Shown: positions 6,960 to 15,902, counted from the stretch's first letter. The stretch: 64,000 nt of DNA from Streptomyces luteolifulvus (GCF_008806595.1 NZ_VZRB01000014.1:1-64000); one strand, 5' to 3'. Notes: generated from the sequence alone by a model not told the origin. Translations and numbers: made by a program.

Positions 6960-8389
6960 GCACACGCCCCGTTCCGGGCGCGAGCGGCACCACCCCCGCT
7001 CGCGGGACCGTCTTCCGTGAAGCCATGCTCGGCACCCTGCGGCTCGACGAGGAGGACCGCACCCGCCCGATACGTCTGGACCTGACGGTCTCGGCGGACC
7101 GCGTCATGCGGCCGACCGGCACGACCGACGCCCGCGCCACCGGCCGGATACGGATCGCGGGCTGGGCCGACGACCCGGACGCCCACGGCGAGTTGGAGAT
7201 CTCGCCGCTCGCCCGGCGTCGTATCCGCTACCGCATCGCGTTCACCGCCGACGGCCGACGGGTGACCCTCGACGGCTGGAAGTCCGTGACGCCGCGCAGC
7301 CCCGTGGCCTCGATGACCGTACTGCCGTACACCCTGTACGAGGACGGCGCACCCATCGGCACGGGAACCCTGCGCTTTCCCTTGACCACCCAGCTTGTGC
7401 CGTTCCTGGCGAGCTTCCGTTTCCCGCGGCGGGAGAACCCCGGCGCGCTCCTCGCGCCCCGCTGGCAGGGCGAGAGGGGCCGTACCGAGGTCTGGTACAC
7501 CACGCTCACCGACCCGGCGACCGGCAGCGGGCTGTGGCTGCACCACGAACTCACCGCGCCCGCCGACGGATCCGAACCGTACGCGCACGGCTGGGCCGCC
7601 GTCTTCCCCAAGGACGGACCCGTACGGCACGCCCGCTTCGGACCCGCCCCGTGGACCGCCACCGAAGCCGGATTCCGTGCGGACGGCATCACGGTCGAGC
7701 CCGGACGCCTGACCGGCGAGGCCGACGGCGGCACCCTGCGCTGGAAGCTGACCGAACGGCCCATGGCGGAGCCGCTGTTCACCTTCCCCCGATGGTCCTG
7801 GCGCCGGCCCCTGCTGCCCGCCGCCCAGATGCTTCCGGCCGCCCGGGCCCTGTACGACGGGACCTTCACGCATGACGACACGACCCTGACGCTCACCGCG
7901 GCCCCGGGCGCGTCCGCCCGGATCTACGGTCACGGCAACGCCCGCCGCTGGGCCTGGCTGCACGCGGACCTCGGCGGGGGCGACGTCCTGGAGATCGTCG
8001 CCGCCGTCTCCATGCGCCCGGGCCTGCGCAGGCTTCCCCCGCTGGTCTTCCTCCGTCTGCGACGCGGCGGTCGCACCTGGCCGCGCCGCTCCGAGCGCGC
8101 GGCGGTCGGCTGGGCCGGAGCGGGACGCTTCCGCGCCGCCATCGGCCTGCCCACCTGGACGGTCACCGGACGCACCGGACTGCGCCGGATCCGCGTCGAG
8201 GTCACCCAGCCGGCGGACCGCATCCTCGCCCTGGACTACACCGACCCCGACGGCGCCCACGCGATCTGCCGGAACACCGAACGCGCCGACGCCCATGTCC
8301 TGCTGGAGCGGTGGTGGTTCGGCGGCTGGCGCACCGAGCGGGAGTGGACGCTGGACGGCACCGCCCACGCGGAGGTGGGCACCCGATGA
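6956..8389 (+). CDS. Lipocalin-like (AttH/CrtC-type) protein partnered with a GMC oxidoreductase
   Basis: A 477-residue protein without signal or TM. Residues about 20-150 form a beta-rich module (FREAMLGTLRLD to MTVLPYTLYEDG) that resembles the small domain accompanying actinobacterial cholesterol-oxidase-like GMC enzymes. The remainder has spaced Trp/Gly beta strands (GLWLHHELTAP, YGHGNARRWAWLHADL, WWFGGWRTEREW) similar to AttH/CrtC double-lipocalin folds. It overlaps the genes on both sides by four bases, so stoichiometric expression is likely. A lipid-binding or substrate-delivery role for the oxidoreductase is an inference. Confidence 0.5.
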   Translation: MSTRPVPGASGTTPARGTVFREAMLGTLRLDEEDRTRPIRLDLTVSADRVMRPTGTTDARATGRIRIAGWADDPDAHGELEISPLARRRIRYRIAFTADGRRVTLDGWKSVTPRSPVASMTVLPYTLYEDGAPIGTGTLRFPLTTQLVPFLASFRFPRRENPGALLAPRWQGERGRTEVWYTTLTDPATGSGLWLHHELTAPADGSEPYAHGWAAVFPKDGPVRHARFGPAPWTATEAGFRADGITVEPGRLTGEADGGTLRWKLTERPMAEPLFTFPRWSWRRPLLPAAQMLPAARALYDGTFTHDDTTLTLTAAPGASARIYGHGNARRWAWLHADLGGGDVLEIVAAVSMRPGLRRLPPLVFLRLRRGGRTWPRRSERAAVGWAGAGRFRAAIGLPTWTVTGRTGLRRIRVEVTQPADRILALDYTDPDGAHAICRNTERADAHVLLERWWFGGWRTEREWTLDGTAHAEVGTR

Positions 8390-10218
8390 GCCTCACCGGC
8401 CTGGTGGCCGCCGTCCTCGCCGACGACGGCACCGCCCACTGGCCCGCCCGCGTCCCCGCGAGGCTGGAGACGGTGCTCGCCTCGATGCCGCTTCCTGCCC
8501 GGGCCGGCGTACGGGCGGCGGCGCGCGGTCTCGACGCCTACGCCAGGGCACGCACCGGACGCGGACTGGCCGCGCTGACCGGGCCCGAGCGTGAGTCGGT
8601 GCTGGCCGGGCTCGTCGCACGGCCCGCGCTGCTGCCGCTGCTGGACGTACTCAAAGTGCCCCTGCTCCTCGCGGCCGGGACCGAGCGGATGCTCGAGGAC
8701 GGCCTCCCGGCGCGCGGGCCCGCGCGGACCGACCCGCCGCTCGACTGTGTGTCCGCGCACGCCTGGCCCGCGCGCTCCACCGCCGACGCCGTCGTCATCG
8801 GCTCCGGCGCGGGCGGGGCCACGGCCGCACGGACCCTGGCCCGGGCCGGGCTCGCCGTGGTCGTCCTGGAGGAAGGACAGCACCACTCCACCGAGTCGTT
8901 CGGCCGCCGCCCGCCGCTCGAACGGTTCGCGGAGCTGTACCGGGACGGCGGAGCGACCGTCGCCGTCGGCAGAGTGCCGCTGCTGCTGCCGGTCGGCCGG
9001 GCCGTCGGCGGCACCACCGTCGTCAACTCCGGCACCTGCTACCGCACTCCGGACCATGTTCTCGCCCGCTGGAGCACGGATTTCGGATTCGGCCTCGCCG
9101 AGGGCTTCGCCCGTCATCTGGACGAGGCCGAGCGCACCCTGCGGGTGGCCACCCAGCCGCTGGACGTCCTCGGCGCCAACGGCAAGATCGCGCTCGCCGG
9201 CGCAGACAGGCTCGGCTGGCAGGCGGCACCCCTGCGCCGCAACGCGCCCGGCTGCCGGGGCTCCTGCCAGTGCGTCGTGGGCTGCCCGACCGGCGCCAAA
9301 CAGAGCGTGCAGCTGTCCGTGCTGCCCGACGCCTGCGCCGCGGGCGCCCGCATCGTCACCGGAGCGCGGGTGGAGCGCGTGCTCATCGACGCGGACCGGC
9401 CCGGCGGACCGCGCGCGGCGGGGGCGCGGGTGCACCGGGAGGACGGCGGGTTCGAGATCCTCGCGCCGCTGGTCGTCATCGCCGCGGGCGCCCTCGGATC
9501 GCCGCCGCTGCTACGCCGCTCGAGCCTCGGCCGCCATCCCCGACTGGGCCGCAACCTCAGCGTCCACCCGGCCACCAGCGTCGCCGGGCGCTTCGCGGAA
9601 CCGGTCACCGCCTGGGAAGGCGTGCTGCAGAGCGTCGGCGTGGAGGAGCACCACGACGAGGGCGTCCTCATCGAGGCCACCGCCACTCCGCCCGGCATGG
9701 GCTCGTTCGTGCTGCCCGGTCTCGGTGGCGAGCTGCGCCGTGAACTGGAAGGCGCCGACCGGCTCGCCACCCTCGGCGCGATGATCGCCGACCTGCCCGG
9801 CGGCCGGGTGCTCGGCCGCGACCGCACCCTGCTCCGCTACGACCTGCACCGCCGCGACGCGGGCCGTCTGCTGCGGGCGGTGCGCGCCATGGGCGAGCTG
9901 CTGTTCGCAGCGGGCGCCGAGGAAGTGCTCACCGGCATCCCCGCCACACCCCGGGTACGCAGCATGACGGACCTCGACGAGGTCCTCGCCGCCACGAGCG
10001 CGCGGCAGCTTCACCTCTCCGCGTACCACCCCACCGGCACGGTCGCCGCGGGCGCGGACCCGCAGCGCTTCCCCGCGGACGGGGCGGGACGGCTCCGTGG
10101 CGTGCACGGCGTGCTGGTCGCGGACGCGTCGGTGCTCCCCGGCTGTCCCGAGGTGAACCCGCAACTGAGCATCATGGCGGCGGCCTTGGCGATCACGGAG
10201 GCCCATCTGGAGCGTTGA
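8386..10218 (+). CDS. GMC-family FAD-dependent oxidoreductase
   Basis: A 610-residue protein. After a helical N-terminal region of about 130 residues comes the FAD-binding GSGAGGATAAR (about 138-148), then VGRAVGGTTVVNSGTCYR. A Cys-rich loop CRGSCQCVVGCPTGAKQ is typical of long-chain alcohol and sterol-type GMC proteins. The C-terminal catalytic pair is His548 (AYHPTGT) and Asn591 (PEVNPQLS). It probably oxidises a hydrophobic alcohol with O2 or another acceptor. Start ATG 8386 overlaps the upstream stop as ATGA. It is the last gene of the GntR-headed operon. Confidence 0.85.
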   Translation: MSLTGLVAAVLADDGTAHWPARVPARLETVLASMPLPARAGVRAAARGLDAYARARTGRGLAALTGPERESVLAGLVARPALLPLLDVLKVPLLLAAGTERMLEDGLPARGPARTDPPLDCVSAHAWPARSTADAVVIGSGAGGATAARTLARAGLAVVVLEEGQHHSTESFGRRPPLERFAELYRDGGATVAVGRVPLLLPVGRAVGGTTVVNSGTCYRTPDHVLARWSTDFGFGLAEGFARHLDEAERTLRVATQPLDVLGANGKIALAGADRLGWQAAPLRRNAPGCRGSCQCVVGCPTGAKQSVQLSVLPDACAAGARIVTGARVERVLIDADRPGGPRAAGARVHREDGGFEILAPLVVIAAGALGSPPLLRRSSLGRHPRLGRNLSVHPATSVAGRFAEPVTAWEGVLQSVGVEEHHDEGVLIEATATPPGMGSFVLPGLGGELRRELEGADRLATLGAMIADLPGGRVLGRDRTLLRYDLHRRDAGRLLRAVRAMGELLFAAGAEEVLTGIPATPRVRSMTDLDEVLAATSARQLHLSAYHPTGTVAAGADPQRFPADGAGRLRGVHGVLVADASVLPGCPEVNPQLSIMAAALAITEAHLER

Positions 10219-10220
10219 GG

Positions 10221-10258
10221 GGCGAGGAGCGGAGAATCCGGAGACTCTGCTCCTCGCC
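10221..10258. terminator. Bidirectional hairpin between convergent genes
   Basis: GGCGAGGAGC (10221-10230) pairs with GCTCCTCGCC (10249-10258), a perfect 10-bp stem starting 3 bases after the oxidoreductase stop. It also lies downstream of the convergent RidA gene ending at 10294. Confidence 0.75.
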
Positions 10259-10293
10259 GCTCGTGCTCTTCGGGCGTTCTACCTCACAGGTCA

Positions 10294-10701
10294 TCAGTCG
10301 ACCACCGCGGTGGCTTCGATCTCGACCAGATGCTCGGGCACGTCCAGTGCCGCGACGCCCAGCAGCGTGGCCGGGGGTACCGGGGTCACCCCCAGCGTCG
10401 CGGACGCCCGCGTGATCCCCTCCAGGAGCCGGGGCATCTTGTCGGGGGTCCAGTCGACGACGTGGACGGTCAGTTTGGCCACGTCGTCGAAGGACGCACC
10501 GGCCCCGGCCAGGGCGGTGGCGATATTGAGGTAGCACTGTTCGACCTGGGCGGCGAGATCACCTTCGCCGACGGTGACTCCATCGGCATCCCAGGCGACC
10601 TGCCCGGCGATGAAGACCAGCTTCGATCCCGACGCGATCGACACCTGGCGGTAGACGTCGATCGTGGGCAATCCGGTGGGGTTCACCAGGGTGATGGCCA
10701 T
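10294..10701 (-). CDS. RidA (YjgF/YER057c/UK114) family protein lacking the archetypal arginine
   Basis: A 135-residue RidA fold: FIAGQVAWDADG, LAAQVEQCYLNIATAL, VVDWTPDKMPRLL and the C-terminal VEIEATAVVD. Archetypal RidA imine/enamine deaminases carry an essential Arg in a PARSC- or PxRxxV-type strand; here that strand is PPATLLGVAALDV, with Thr in the Arg position. It therefore belongs with the divergent Rid subfamilies, and deaminase activity is doubtful. The divergent HxlR regulator shares its upstream region and probably controls it. Confidence 0.85.
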   Translation of the reverse strand: MAITLVNPTGLPTIDVYRQVSIASGSKLVFIAGQVAWDADGVTVGEGDLAAQVEQCYLNIATALAGAGASFDDVAKLTVHVVDWTPDKMPRLLEGITRASATLGVTPVPPATLLGVAALDVPEHLVEIEATAVVD

Positions 10702-10748
10702 GCTGGCTGCCTCCTTGTGTGCGAGCCCGCGGGCCCGTGGTCACTTGT

Positions 10749-10820
10749 GGTTACTCGGAAACCGTAGGAGAGTGAACGCTGACATGGAAGAACGCACTTT
10801 TCGGTGACTGGGGAACCGTA
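10749..10820. promoter_or_regulatory. Two direct 18-bp repeats, candidate HxlR operators
   Basis: GGTTACTCGGAAACCGTA (10749-10766) and GGTGACTGGGGAACCGTA (10803-10820) match at 15 of 18 positions and are 54 bases apart. The first copy is itself partly palindromic (GGTT...AACC). The second ends at the hxlR start codon and covers its ribosome-binding site, so autorepression is plausible; the first lies near the divergent ridA promoter. Confidence 0.55.
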
Positions 10821-11200
10821 TGGTGACCAAGCAGTTCAAGGGCTCGCCCGAGGACGCGGACCTGGCGCGGGCGGACTCACTGGCGCGGGAGATCTTCTCC
10901 GACGTCGCCAACAAGTGGGCCCTGCTGATCATCGAGTTTCTCGGTGAACGCACCCTGCGCTTCAGCGAGTTGCGCAACGAGATCGAGGGCATCAGCCACA
11001 AGATGCTCACCCAGAACCTGCGCATGCTGGAGCGCAACGGTCTGGTCGAGCGGAGGGTGCACCCCACCGTGCCACCGCGGGTGGAGTACACCCTCACCGA
11101 GCCGGGCCGGGCCCTGCGAGAGACGATCGACGGACTGTGCGCCTGGACGCGCCGGTACCTCGGCGACATCGAGGCCTCCCGTCTCCGTTTCGACGCCTGA
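10820..11200 (+). CDS. HxlR family winged-helix regulator
   Basis: The 126-residue MarR-like HxlR domain fills the protein: REIFSDVANKWALLIIEFLGERTLRFSELRNEI, then ISHKMLTQNLRMLERNGLVERRVHPTVPPRVEYTLT. No Cys is present, so it is not a formaldehyde- or thiol-sensing YodB type. Start ATG 10820 is preceded by GGGGAA. The divergent pairing with ridA is common for HxlR regulators. Its stop codon falls in the first unit of a 7-bp tandem repeat. Confidence 0.88.
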   Translation: MVTKQFKGSPEDADLARADSLAREIFSDVANKWALLIIEFLGERTLRFSELRNEIEGISHKMLTQNLRMLERNGLVERRVHPTVPPRVEYTLTEPGRALRETIDGLCAWTRRYLGDIEASRLRFDA

Positions 11201-11228
11201 CGCCTGACGCCTGACGCCTGACGCCTGA
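11194..11228. repeat. 7-bp tandem repeat (cgcctga x5) starting at the hxlR stop
   Basis: Five perfect copies of cgcctga. The first contains the TGA stop of the HxlR gene. Because the period is 7, successive copies place TGA in all three frames, so changes in copy number would not create read-through. It resembles the repeats at 18396-18430 and 58516-58548. Confidence 0.9.
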
Positions 11229-11268
11229 CGGTCGGGCCGGGCCGGCCCGGCTGGGAGTGCGTGCCCGG

Positions 11269-11985
11269 CTATCCCTGGTCGCTGGTGCGACGGCGTACGG
11301 CATACACCGCGCCGCCCGCCACGACGACCACCGCCACGCCGATGCCGACCCAGGCGCCGGTGGACAGTCCGCTGTCGTCGTCCTTCTCCTTCGCCTCGGC
11401 GGCAGGGGAGGACGAGGGCTCCGTCTCCACGGGAGTGGGCGACGATGAGGCGGTCTCGGACTCGGCCGGGGACGGGCTGGCGGGCTTCGCCCCCGGTGCG
11501 GCCGGCCTCAGCTTGAGCGTGGGCGCGGGGTTCTCGCCGTCCTGGTCCAGCTCGATCCAGCGGTCGATCCGCCCGTCGCTGTACGTCTGCAGGGTCTTGA
11601 ACGCCAGCTTTTCCGCGTCCGGGAGCTGCTTGACGACGACGGAGTACTCGGCGTTGACGCCTGCCTTCAGCGCCGGGCCCTCGACCGTGTAGCCGTCGTC
11701 GCCGGCCGTGAACTTCCAGCCTTTGGGGCCTTCGCCGTAGGTGACGTCGGCGGGTGCGATGCCCTCCGGCAGGACCACACGCACCTCGGTGATCCCGGCG
11801 GTGTCGGACTCCGACTCGGCGTCGAAGCTGATCTCGACGTTCTCGGCGAGGGCCTGGGCCTTGTCGGCCTCGACCTCGACGTGGGCGAAGGCCGGGCCCG
11901 CGGTGAGACAGACGGCCGCGGCGGTGGCCGCGGTCAGCACGGTCAGGCGGCGGGCGGTGCTGTGCTTGCTCGTGACATGGAACAT
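11269..11985 (-). CDS. YcnI-type (DUF1775) secreted copper-binding protein with C-terminal TM anchor
   Basis: A 238-residue protein. The signal peptide ends TAGPAFAHVEVEA; mature His1 after AFA cleavage is the hallmark copper-ligand position of YcnI proteins. The DUF1775 domain (about 33-165) is followed by a Pro/Ser/Glu-rich linker, a C-terminal TM helix (GAWVGIGVAVVVVAGGAVYA) and a short basic tail. So it is an exported, membrane-anchored metal-binding protein. Start ATG 11985 has GGAG upstream and lies inside the 3' end of the preceding gene (43-base overlap). The pair is likely a copper-handling operon. Confidence 0.85.
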   Translation of the reverse strand: MFHVTSKHSTARRLTVLTAATAAAVCLTAGPAFAHVEVEADKAQALAENVEISFDAESESDTAGITEVRVVLPEGIAPADVTYGEGPKGWKFTAGDDGYTVEGPALKAGVNAEYSVVVKQLPDAEKLAFKTLQTYSDGRIDRWIELDQDGENPAPTLKLRPAAPGAKPASPSPAESETASSSPTPVETEPSSSPAAEAKEKDDDSGLSTGAWVGIGVAVVVVAGGAVYAVRRRTSDQG

Positions 11986-12683
11986 GGGTGTCTCCAGGCG
12001 TGGGGGATCCGGGGCGGCTGAACGGCCGTCCCGGCAAGGTCGGATGGCGTGAGCGAGTCCGCCCGGGGAGGGCCCCTCCGTACCACCACGTTCCAGAGCA
12101 CCGCCCCCGTGAGAGGCGGTCGTTCCCAGCGGGCGCGAACGAGCCCCGGGATACCGGTTTCCGGCGCCGCCGTTCGCTCGCCGAGCAGCGTCCACACCGA
12201 GGCGATGCGCGCCCGTGCCGCGTCGACCGTGGCCGGCAGGCCGCGCGCCAGGGACCAGCACACCGTGTCCGCGCGGTGCAGCAGCACGGCGACGAGTACG
12301 GCTGCGGCGGCGTGCACGGCGGTCATCGCCAGTGAGCCGTGCAGCCGGTCGTGCCATGCCATGGGGACGTCCATGCCGTGATGCACATGCAGGGCAGTGG
12401 AGGCCGAACCGGCCGGACGTTCCGTCACGAGCCACAGATGCAGCCCGGCCTGTGCGGCACCGCACGCCGCCACGACCGCGAGGAGCGAACGCGGGCGTCG
12501 TGTCCCGGCCAGGCCCAGCCCGAAGAGCACCGCGGCAGCCGCCGCCGACTGCCGCCATGGCATCGGCCCTTGGCCGACCAAGTGGTGCGAGCTCATCCCG
12601 AGCACCGTCCCGACGAGCGCGAACACCGCGGCCCGCAGAACGGGGAGCGGTGCGTGACGGGGCGTCGTACGGTGCTTGGTCAT
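11943..12683 (-). CDS. Integral membrane protein upstream of YcnI
   Basis: A 246-residue protein from ATG 12683; ATG 12704 is an equally readable alternative adding MTDDGRA. It has about four or five TM helices (LRAAVFALVGTVLGMSSHHL, SAAAAAVLFGLGLAG, SLLAVVAACGAAQAGLHLWL, AMTAVHAAAAVLVAVLL). Several His residues cluster in ALHVHHGMDVPMAWHDRLHG. The long cytoplasmic tail overlaps the YcnI start. Membrane proteins in this slot of YcnI loci are usually linked to copper; the His/Met-rich loop fits metal binding but is not proof. Confidence 0.65.
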   Translation of the reverse strand: MTKHRTTPRHAPLPVLRAAVFALVGTVLGMSSHHLVGQGPMPWRQSAAAAAVLFGLGLAGTRRPRSLLAVVAACGAAQAGLHLWLVTERPAGSASTALHVHHGMDVPMAWHDRLHGSLAMTAVHAAAAVLVAVLLHRADTVCWSLARGLPATVDAARARIASVWTLLGERTAAPETGIPGLVRARWERPPLTGAVLWNVVVRRGPPRADSLTPSDLAGTAVQPPRIPHAWRHPCSMSRASTAPPAA

Positions 12684-12764
12684 GGCCCGCCCATCATCGG
12701 TCATGATCCAGCCCGGGTGGGGCGGGATCCCCAAAGAGGCGGTCGTCCTGAATTGTCCGGCGGG

Positions 12765-14735
12765 TCAGCCCAGTTGTCGGCAGTACAGCGCGTCCGGTGT
12801 CCTGCCCGAGCCCACCCGGCCGGTGTACGCGATCCCGGCCGCGTACTCGTCGTCCGCACACTGGCCCTTGTAGTGGCCGTACGCGAAGTCACCGCCCTTG
12901 GGGGCCGAGCCTCTGCTGTCGCCCCGGTCGAACCACACCGTACGGCCGCCCGTGCCGAGCTTCCCGGCCGGGGCCGCCGCGCACAGGGCGGCGGAGACGG
13001 CCGAGCCGCGGACGCTGTAGCCGGTCAGGAACTGGCCGTCGGCGCACTGGAGTTTGGTGTATCCCGAAGCCCAGTCCCGGCCCGGTGCGACATGCCGTTC
13101 GTCGACGACCACCTCGTGTCCCGCGCCCGCGTCCCACAAGGAGCCCGCGGACACGTCCGAGCACAGGCCCCGGTTGCCCGTGTGGCTGAGGCCGAGCAGT
13201 CGCTGCCCGTCGGGGCACACCGCCTTGCGGGCGCCGCGATCCCAGTCGGGCAGGGCGCGCATGCGCCGCGAGGCGACGAAGTCGCCGTGGTCCGGGCTCA
13301 GCAGGGACCACTCCGGTACGGGGTCCACGCGCCCGGACCGGCTGCCGGCTCGGATGAGCCGGGTCCAGGCTGCGGCCCGCCAGTCGTCGCCGTCGTACAG
13401 GCCCATACGGTGCCCCTGGGCGTCCCAGTGCAACAGCGCCCAGCCGTTGCCCTTGCGGTTCTGGTGCCAGCCGACCAGGGGCCAGTAGGCGAAGTCGGCG
13501 TCGGTGCGGATCAGTTGGTCGACGAAGCGCTCGAACCAGGCGCGCTGCTTCTCGCCGGTCTCGTCGCGGCCTCCGATGCCGAACTCGCTGATCCAGACGG
13601 GGGCGGTGAAGTGCTGGTTCTGCTCGGCGGTCACGTAGAAGGCCTGGCGGTCGAGCACCTGGACCAGTTCGGCCGGGCTCAGGTCGCGGTAGCGGGGGTC
13701 GCTGGTCTCACCGGTTCCGGTGGCGCCGGTGTGGTTCGGGCCCGTGTAGTCGTAGAAATGGGCGGAGTACACGAGCTTGCCGGAGTCGACGAGCGTGTGC
13801 GAGAGACGGCGTACGGGCTCCAGGGTGGGGCGTTCGTGTGCGAACCCGTCAATGGGGATGCCGGTCCAGTTGATGCCCTCGACGATGATCAGCAGATCCG
13901 GATCGGCCTCCGTCAGGATGCGGTCGGCGACATGCTGCGAGGCGGCGAACCAGTCGTGGTTGTCGCCGAGCCCCCAGTTGGGGTCGTCCCAGACGGAGCG
14001 GCGCACCTCGTTGTAGAGGTCGGCGCCGACGACACGCTGGTTGTCCCGGTAGCGGCGGACCATGAACAGCCAGTCGTCCTCCCAGGTTCCGGTGGACCGG
14101 CTCGCGTTCCAGCGTTCGTTGCCGTCGATGCCGCAGCACCAGCGGGTGGTGTTGGTGTGGTTGTTCAGGATCACCGCGAGGCCGGCGTCGGTGAGTTCGC
14201 GGACGACGACGTCGTACACCTGCAAGGGTGTCCTGCCGCGCAGGGCGGGGTTGGCGGCGACGGCGGCGTCCGTGACGGGGCGGCCGTCATGGATCATCTC
14301 GTTGGAGAAGGGCAGCCGGATGCTGTTGATCCCGATCTCCCGGAAGCCGGCGATGATCTCGGCCATGGGCGCGCGGTCCAGGCCGAGCGGGATCCGGCCG
14401 GAGTTCTCCCCGGCGTGGTGATGGGCGTCGTCGTCCGCGCTGCCCGAGCCGTTCCAAGTGCCGCTGGCACCGTGCCAGTTGCCGGAGCGCAGTTTGAAGC
14501 GATCGCCGTTCGCGTCGACGATCCAGCGGCCCCGCGTGCTGAGCGGCGGCGTCCAGCCGGGCGTCGACACTGTCGCCGCTTCGAGCGGGGCGGCGATCTC
14601 GGGGGCGGGCTGTTGTCCGGCCGCGGCGTCGGGCGCTGACAGCAGGGGTGCCAGGAGAAGAACTGCGGCCAGTGTGGCCCTGACGAAGGCTCCGCGCACG
14701 GTCTCGCCCTCCCGAGATGCGATGTGCGTTGTCAT
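12765..14735 (-). CDS. Secreted GH5 glycoside hydrolase with C-terminal Cys-repeat region
   Basis: A 656-residue protein with a signal peptide (ATLAAVLLLAPLLSAPDAAAG). The GH5-type TIM barrel spans about 60-440: SIRLPFSNEMI, VILNNHTNTT, acid/base Glu243 in LYNEVRR, HFYDY and nucleophile Glu384 in WISEFGIGG. Residues about 490-656 hold three diverged copies of a Cys-pair motif (CPDGQRLLGLSH..., CADGQFLTGYSV..., CADDEYAAGIAY...), probably disulfide-stabilised and possibly carbohydrate-binding. ATG 14735 is used; GTG 14696, with GGGAGGG upstream, is an alternative. Substrate is likely a beta-glucan such as cellulose. Confidence 0.8.
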   Translation of the reverse strand: MTTHIASREGETVRGAFVRATLAAVLLLAPLLSAPDAAAGQQPAPEIAAPLEAATVSTPGWTPPLSTRGRWIVDANGDRFKLRSGNWHGASGTWNGSGSADDDAHHHAGENSGRIPLGLDRAPMAEIIAGFREIGINSIRLPFSNEMIHDGRPVTDAAVAANPALRGRTPLQVYDVVVRELTDAGLAVILNNHTNTTRWCCGIDGNERWNASRSTGTWEDDWLFMVRRYRDNQRVVGADLYNEVRRSVWDDPNWGLGDNHDWFAASQHVADRILTEADPDLLIIVEGINWTGIPIDGFAHERPTLEPVRRLSHTLVDSGKLVYSAHFYDYTGPNHTGATGTGETSDPRYRDLSPAELVQVLDRQAFYVTAEQNQHFTAPVWISEFGIGGRDETGEKQRAWFERFVDQLIRTDADFAYWPLVGWHQNRKGNGWALLHWDAQGHRMGLYDGDDWRAAAWTRLIRAGSRSGRVDPVPEWSLLSPDHGDFVASRRMRALPDWDRGARKAVCPDGQRLLGLSHTGNRGLCSDVSAGSLWDAGAGHEVVVDERHVAPGRDWASGYTKLQCADGQFLTGYSVRGSAVSAALCAAAPAGKLGTGGRTVWFDRGDSRGSAPKGGDFAYGHYKGQCADDEYAAGIAYTGRVGSGRTPDALYCRQLG

Positions 14736-14939
14736 GGCTTCGTCATCATGCTGGGTGGTGGGGTACGGGTCCAGTCTTTCGAGAGGCCGCTGCGGGCATC
14801 CGCCCCTGAACCTGTGGGTATCCTCACAAAACAGCACTGAAAGGGCGTTTTCGTGGCACCGGTCACGTCACGAGGCGAGCGTCTTGTCTAGGTTCGCAGG
14901 TCCGTGCCCCTGCCACACGAACCGACGAGGCCACCCGTG

Positions 14940-15851
14940 ATGCCGTACCGCCCGTCCCTCCGGCCGCCCCCGCGGAGCGTGCGACAGCGCAGTCCCCGCG
15001 GCAGGCGCGCAGGGCTCTGCGCGGCATTCCTCACCGGCTCGGTGGCAACGATCCTCACGGTCGGCACGCTCACCCCGGCACCGGCGGCCGCGGCGGCCGT
15101 GCGATCCGATGCCGTCACGGCCGACGTCCCACGGCCCGATCCGCAGCGGCCGCAGCGCACGCCGCGCGTCACGGCCGCCGTGCTCGACCTGGACAGCCCG
15201 GCCCGCAAGCCGCGGGTGTACGGCGACGACATCCCCTACGACACCGCCAGCATCATCAAGGTCGACATCCTCGCCGCGCTGCTCCTCCGCTCGCAGGACA
15301 CCGGGCACCGCCTCACCCGGCAGGAGCGCGCCCAGGCGGAGGCCATGATCCGGCGCAGCGACAACGCGGCAGCCAACTTGCTGTGGCGGCGCATCGGGAG
15401 GGCGCCGGGCCTGGCGGCGGCGAACAAACGGCTCGGGCTGACCTCGACCACGGCCCGGCCCGGCGCCAAGTGGGGGCTCACGCGGACGACCGCAACCGAC
15501 CAGATCCGTCTGCTGCGTGCGGTGTTCGGCACCGGCCGGCCATCGCCCGAGGGCTCCACGGCCCTGAGTGAGGCCTCCCGGACCTACATCCGCACGCTGA
15601 TGACCCGCATCGACGACGAACAGGCCTGGGGTGTCTCGGCGGCCTCCGACCCGGGCTGGGCGCTCAAGAACGGCTGGCTGCAACGCGACACGACCGGGCT
15701 GTGGGACGTCAACAGCATCGGACGGATCACGGTGGACGGACACCACTGCCTCGTCGCGGTCCTGTCCGACGGCAACACCTCGATGAAGGACGGCATCGCG
15801 GCGGTGGAACGCGCGGCCCGGGCGGCGGTCTCCCCGACGAGAGCTTCCTGA
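14940..15851 (+). CDS. Class A beta-lactamase-like secreted serine hydrolase
   Basis: A 303-residue protein with an Arg-rich N-terminus and an export signal (GLCAAFLTGSVATILTVGTL...AAAA). The beta-lactamase class A fold keeps S104-I-I-K107, the S140-D-N142 loop motif and a KNG variant of KTG at 243 (ALKNGWLQRD). No clear omega-loop ExxxN is visible, so penicillin hydrolysis is not assured; many such actinobacterial proteins are of unknown function. Start ATG 14940 is chosen; GTG or ATG codons slightly upstream (for example 14904) are possible. Divergent from the GH5 gene. Confidence 0.75.
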   Translation: MPYRPSLRPPPRSVRQRSPRGRRAGLCAAFLTGSVATILTVGTLTPAPAAAAAVRSDAVTADVPRPDPQRPQRTPRVTAAVLDLDSPARKPRVYGDDIPYDTASIIKVDILAALLLRSQDTGHRLTRQERAQAEAMIRRSDNAAANLLWRRIGRAPGLAAANKRLGLTSTTARPGAKWGLTRTTATDQIRLLRAVFGTGRPSPEGSTALSEASRTYIRTLMTRIDDEQAWGVSAASDPGWALKNGWLQRDTTGLWDVNSIGRITVDGHHCLVAVLSDGNTSMKDGIAAVERAARAAVSPTRAS

Positions 15852-15902
15852 CACCGCTCCTGCCGAGCCCGTATCGCGCTCCCACGGCTCAGGCGGCGCC
15901 TC

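Noticed and set aside
14736..14939. CebR-type cellulose operator upstream of the GH5 gene
   Set aside because: I looked for the TGGGAGCGCTCCCA palindrome and found nothing close in the divergent region.
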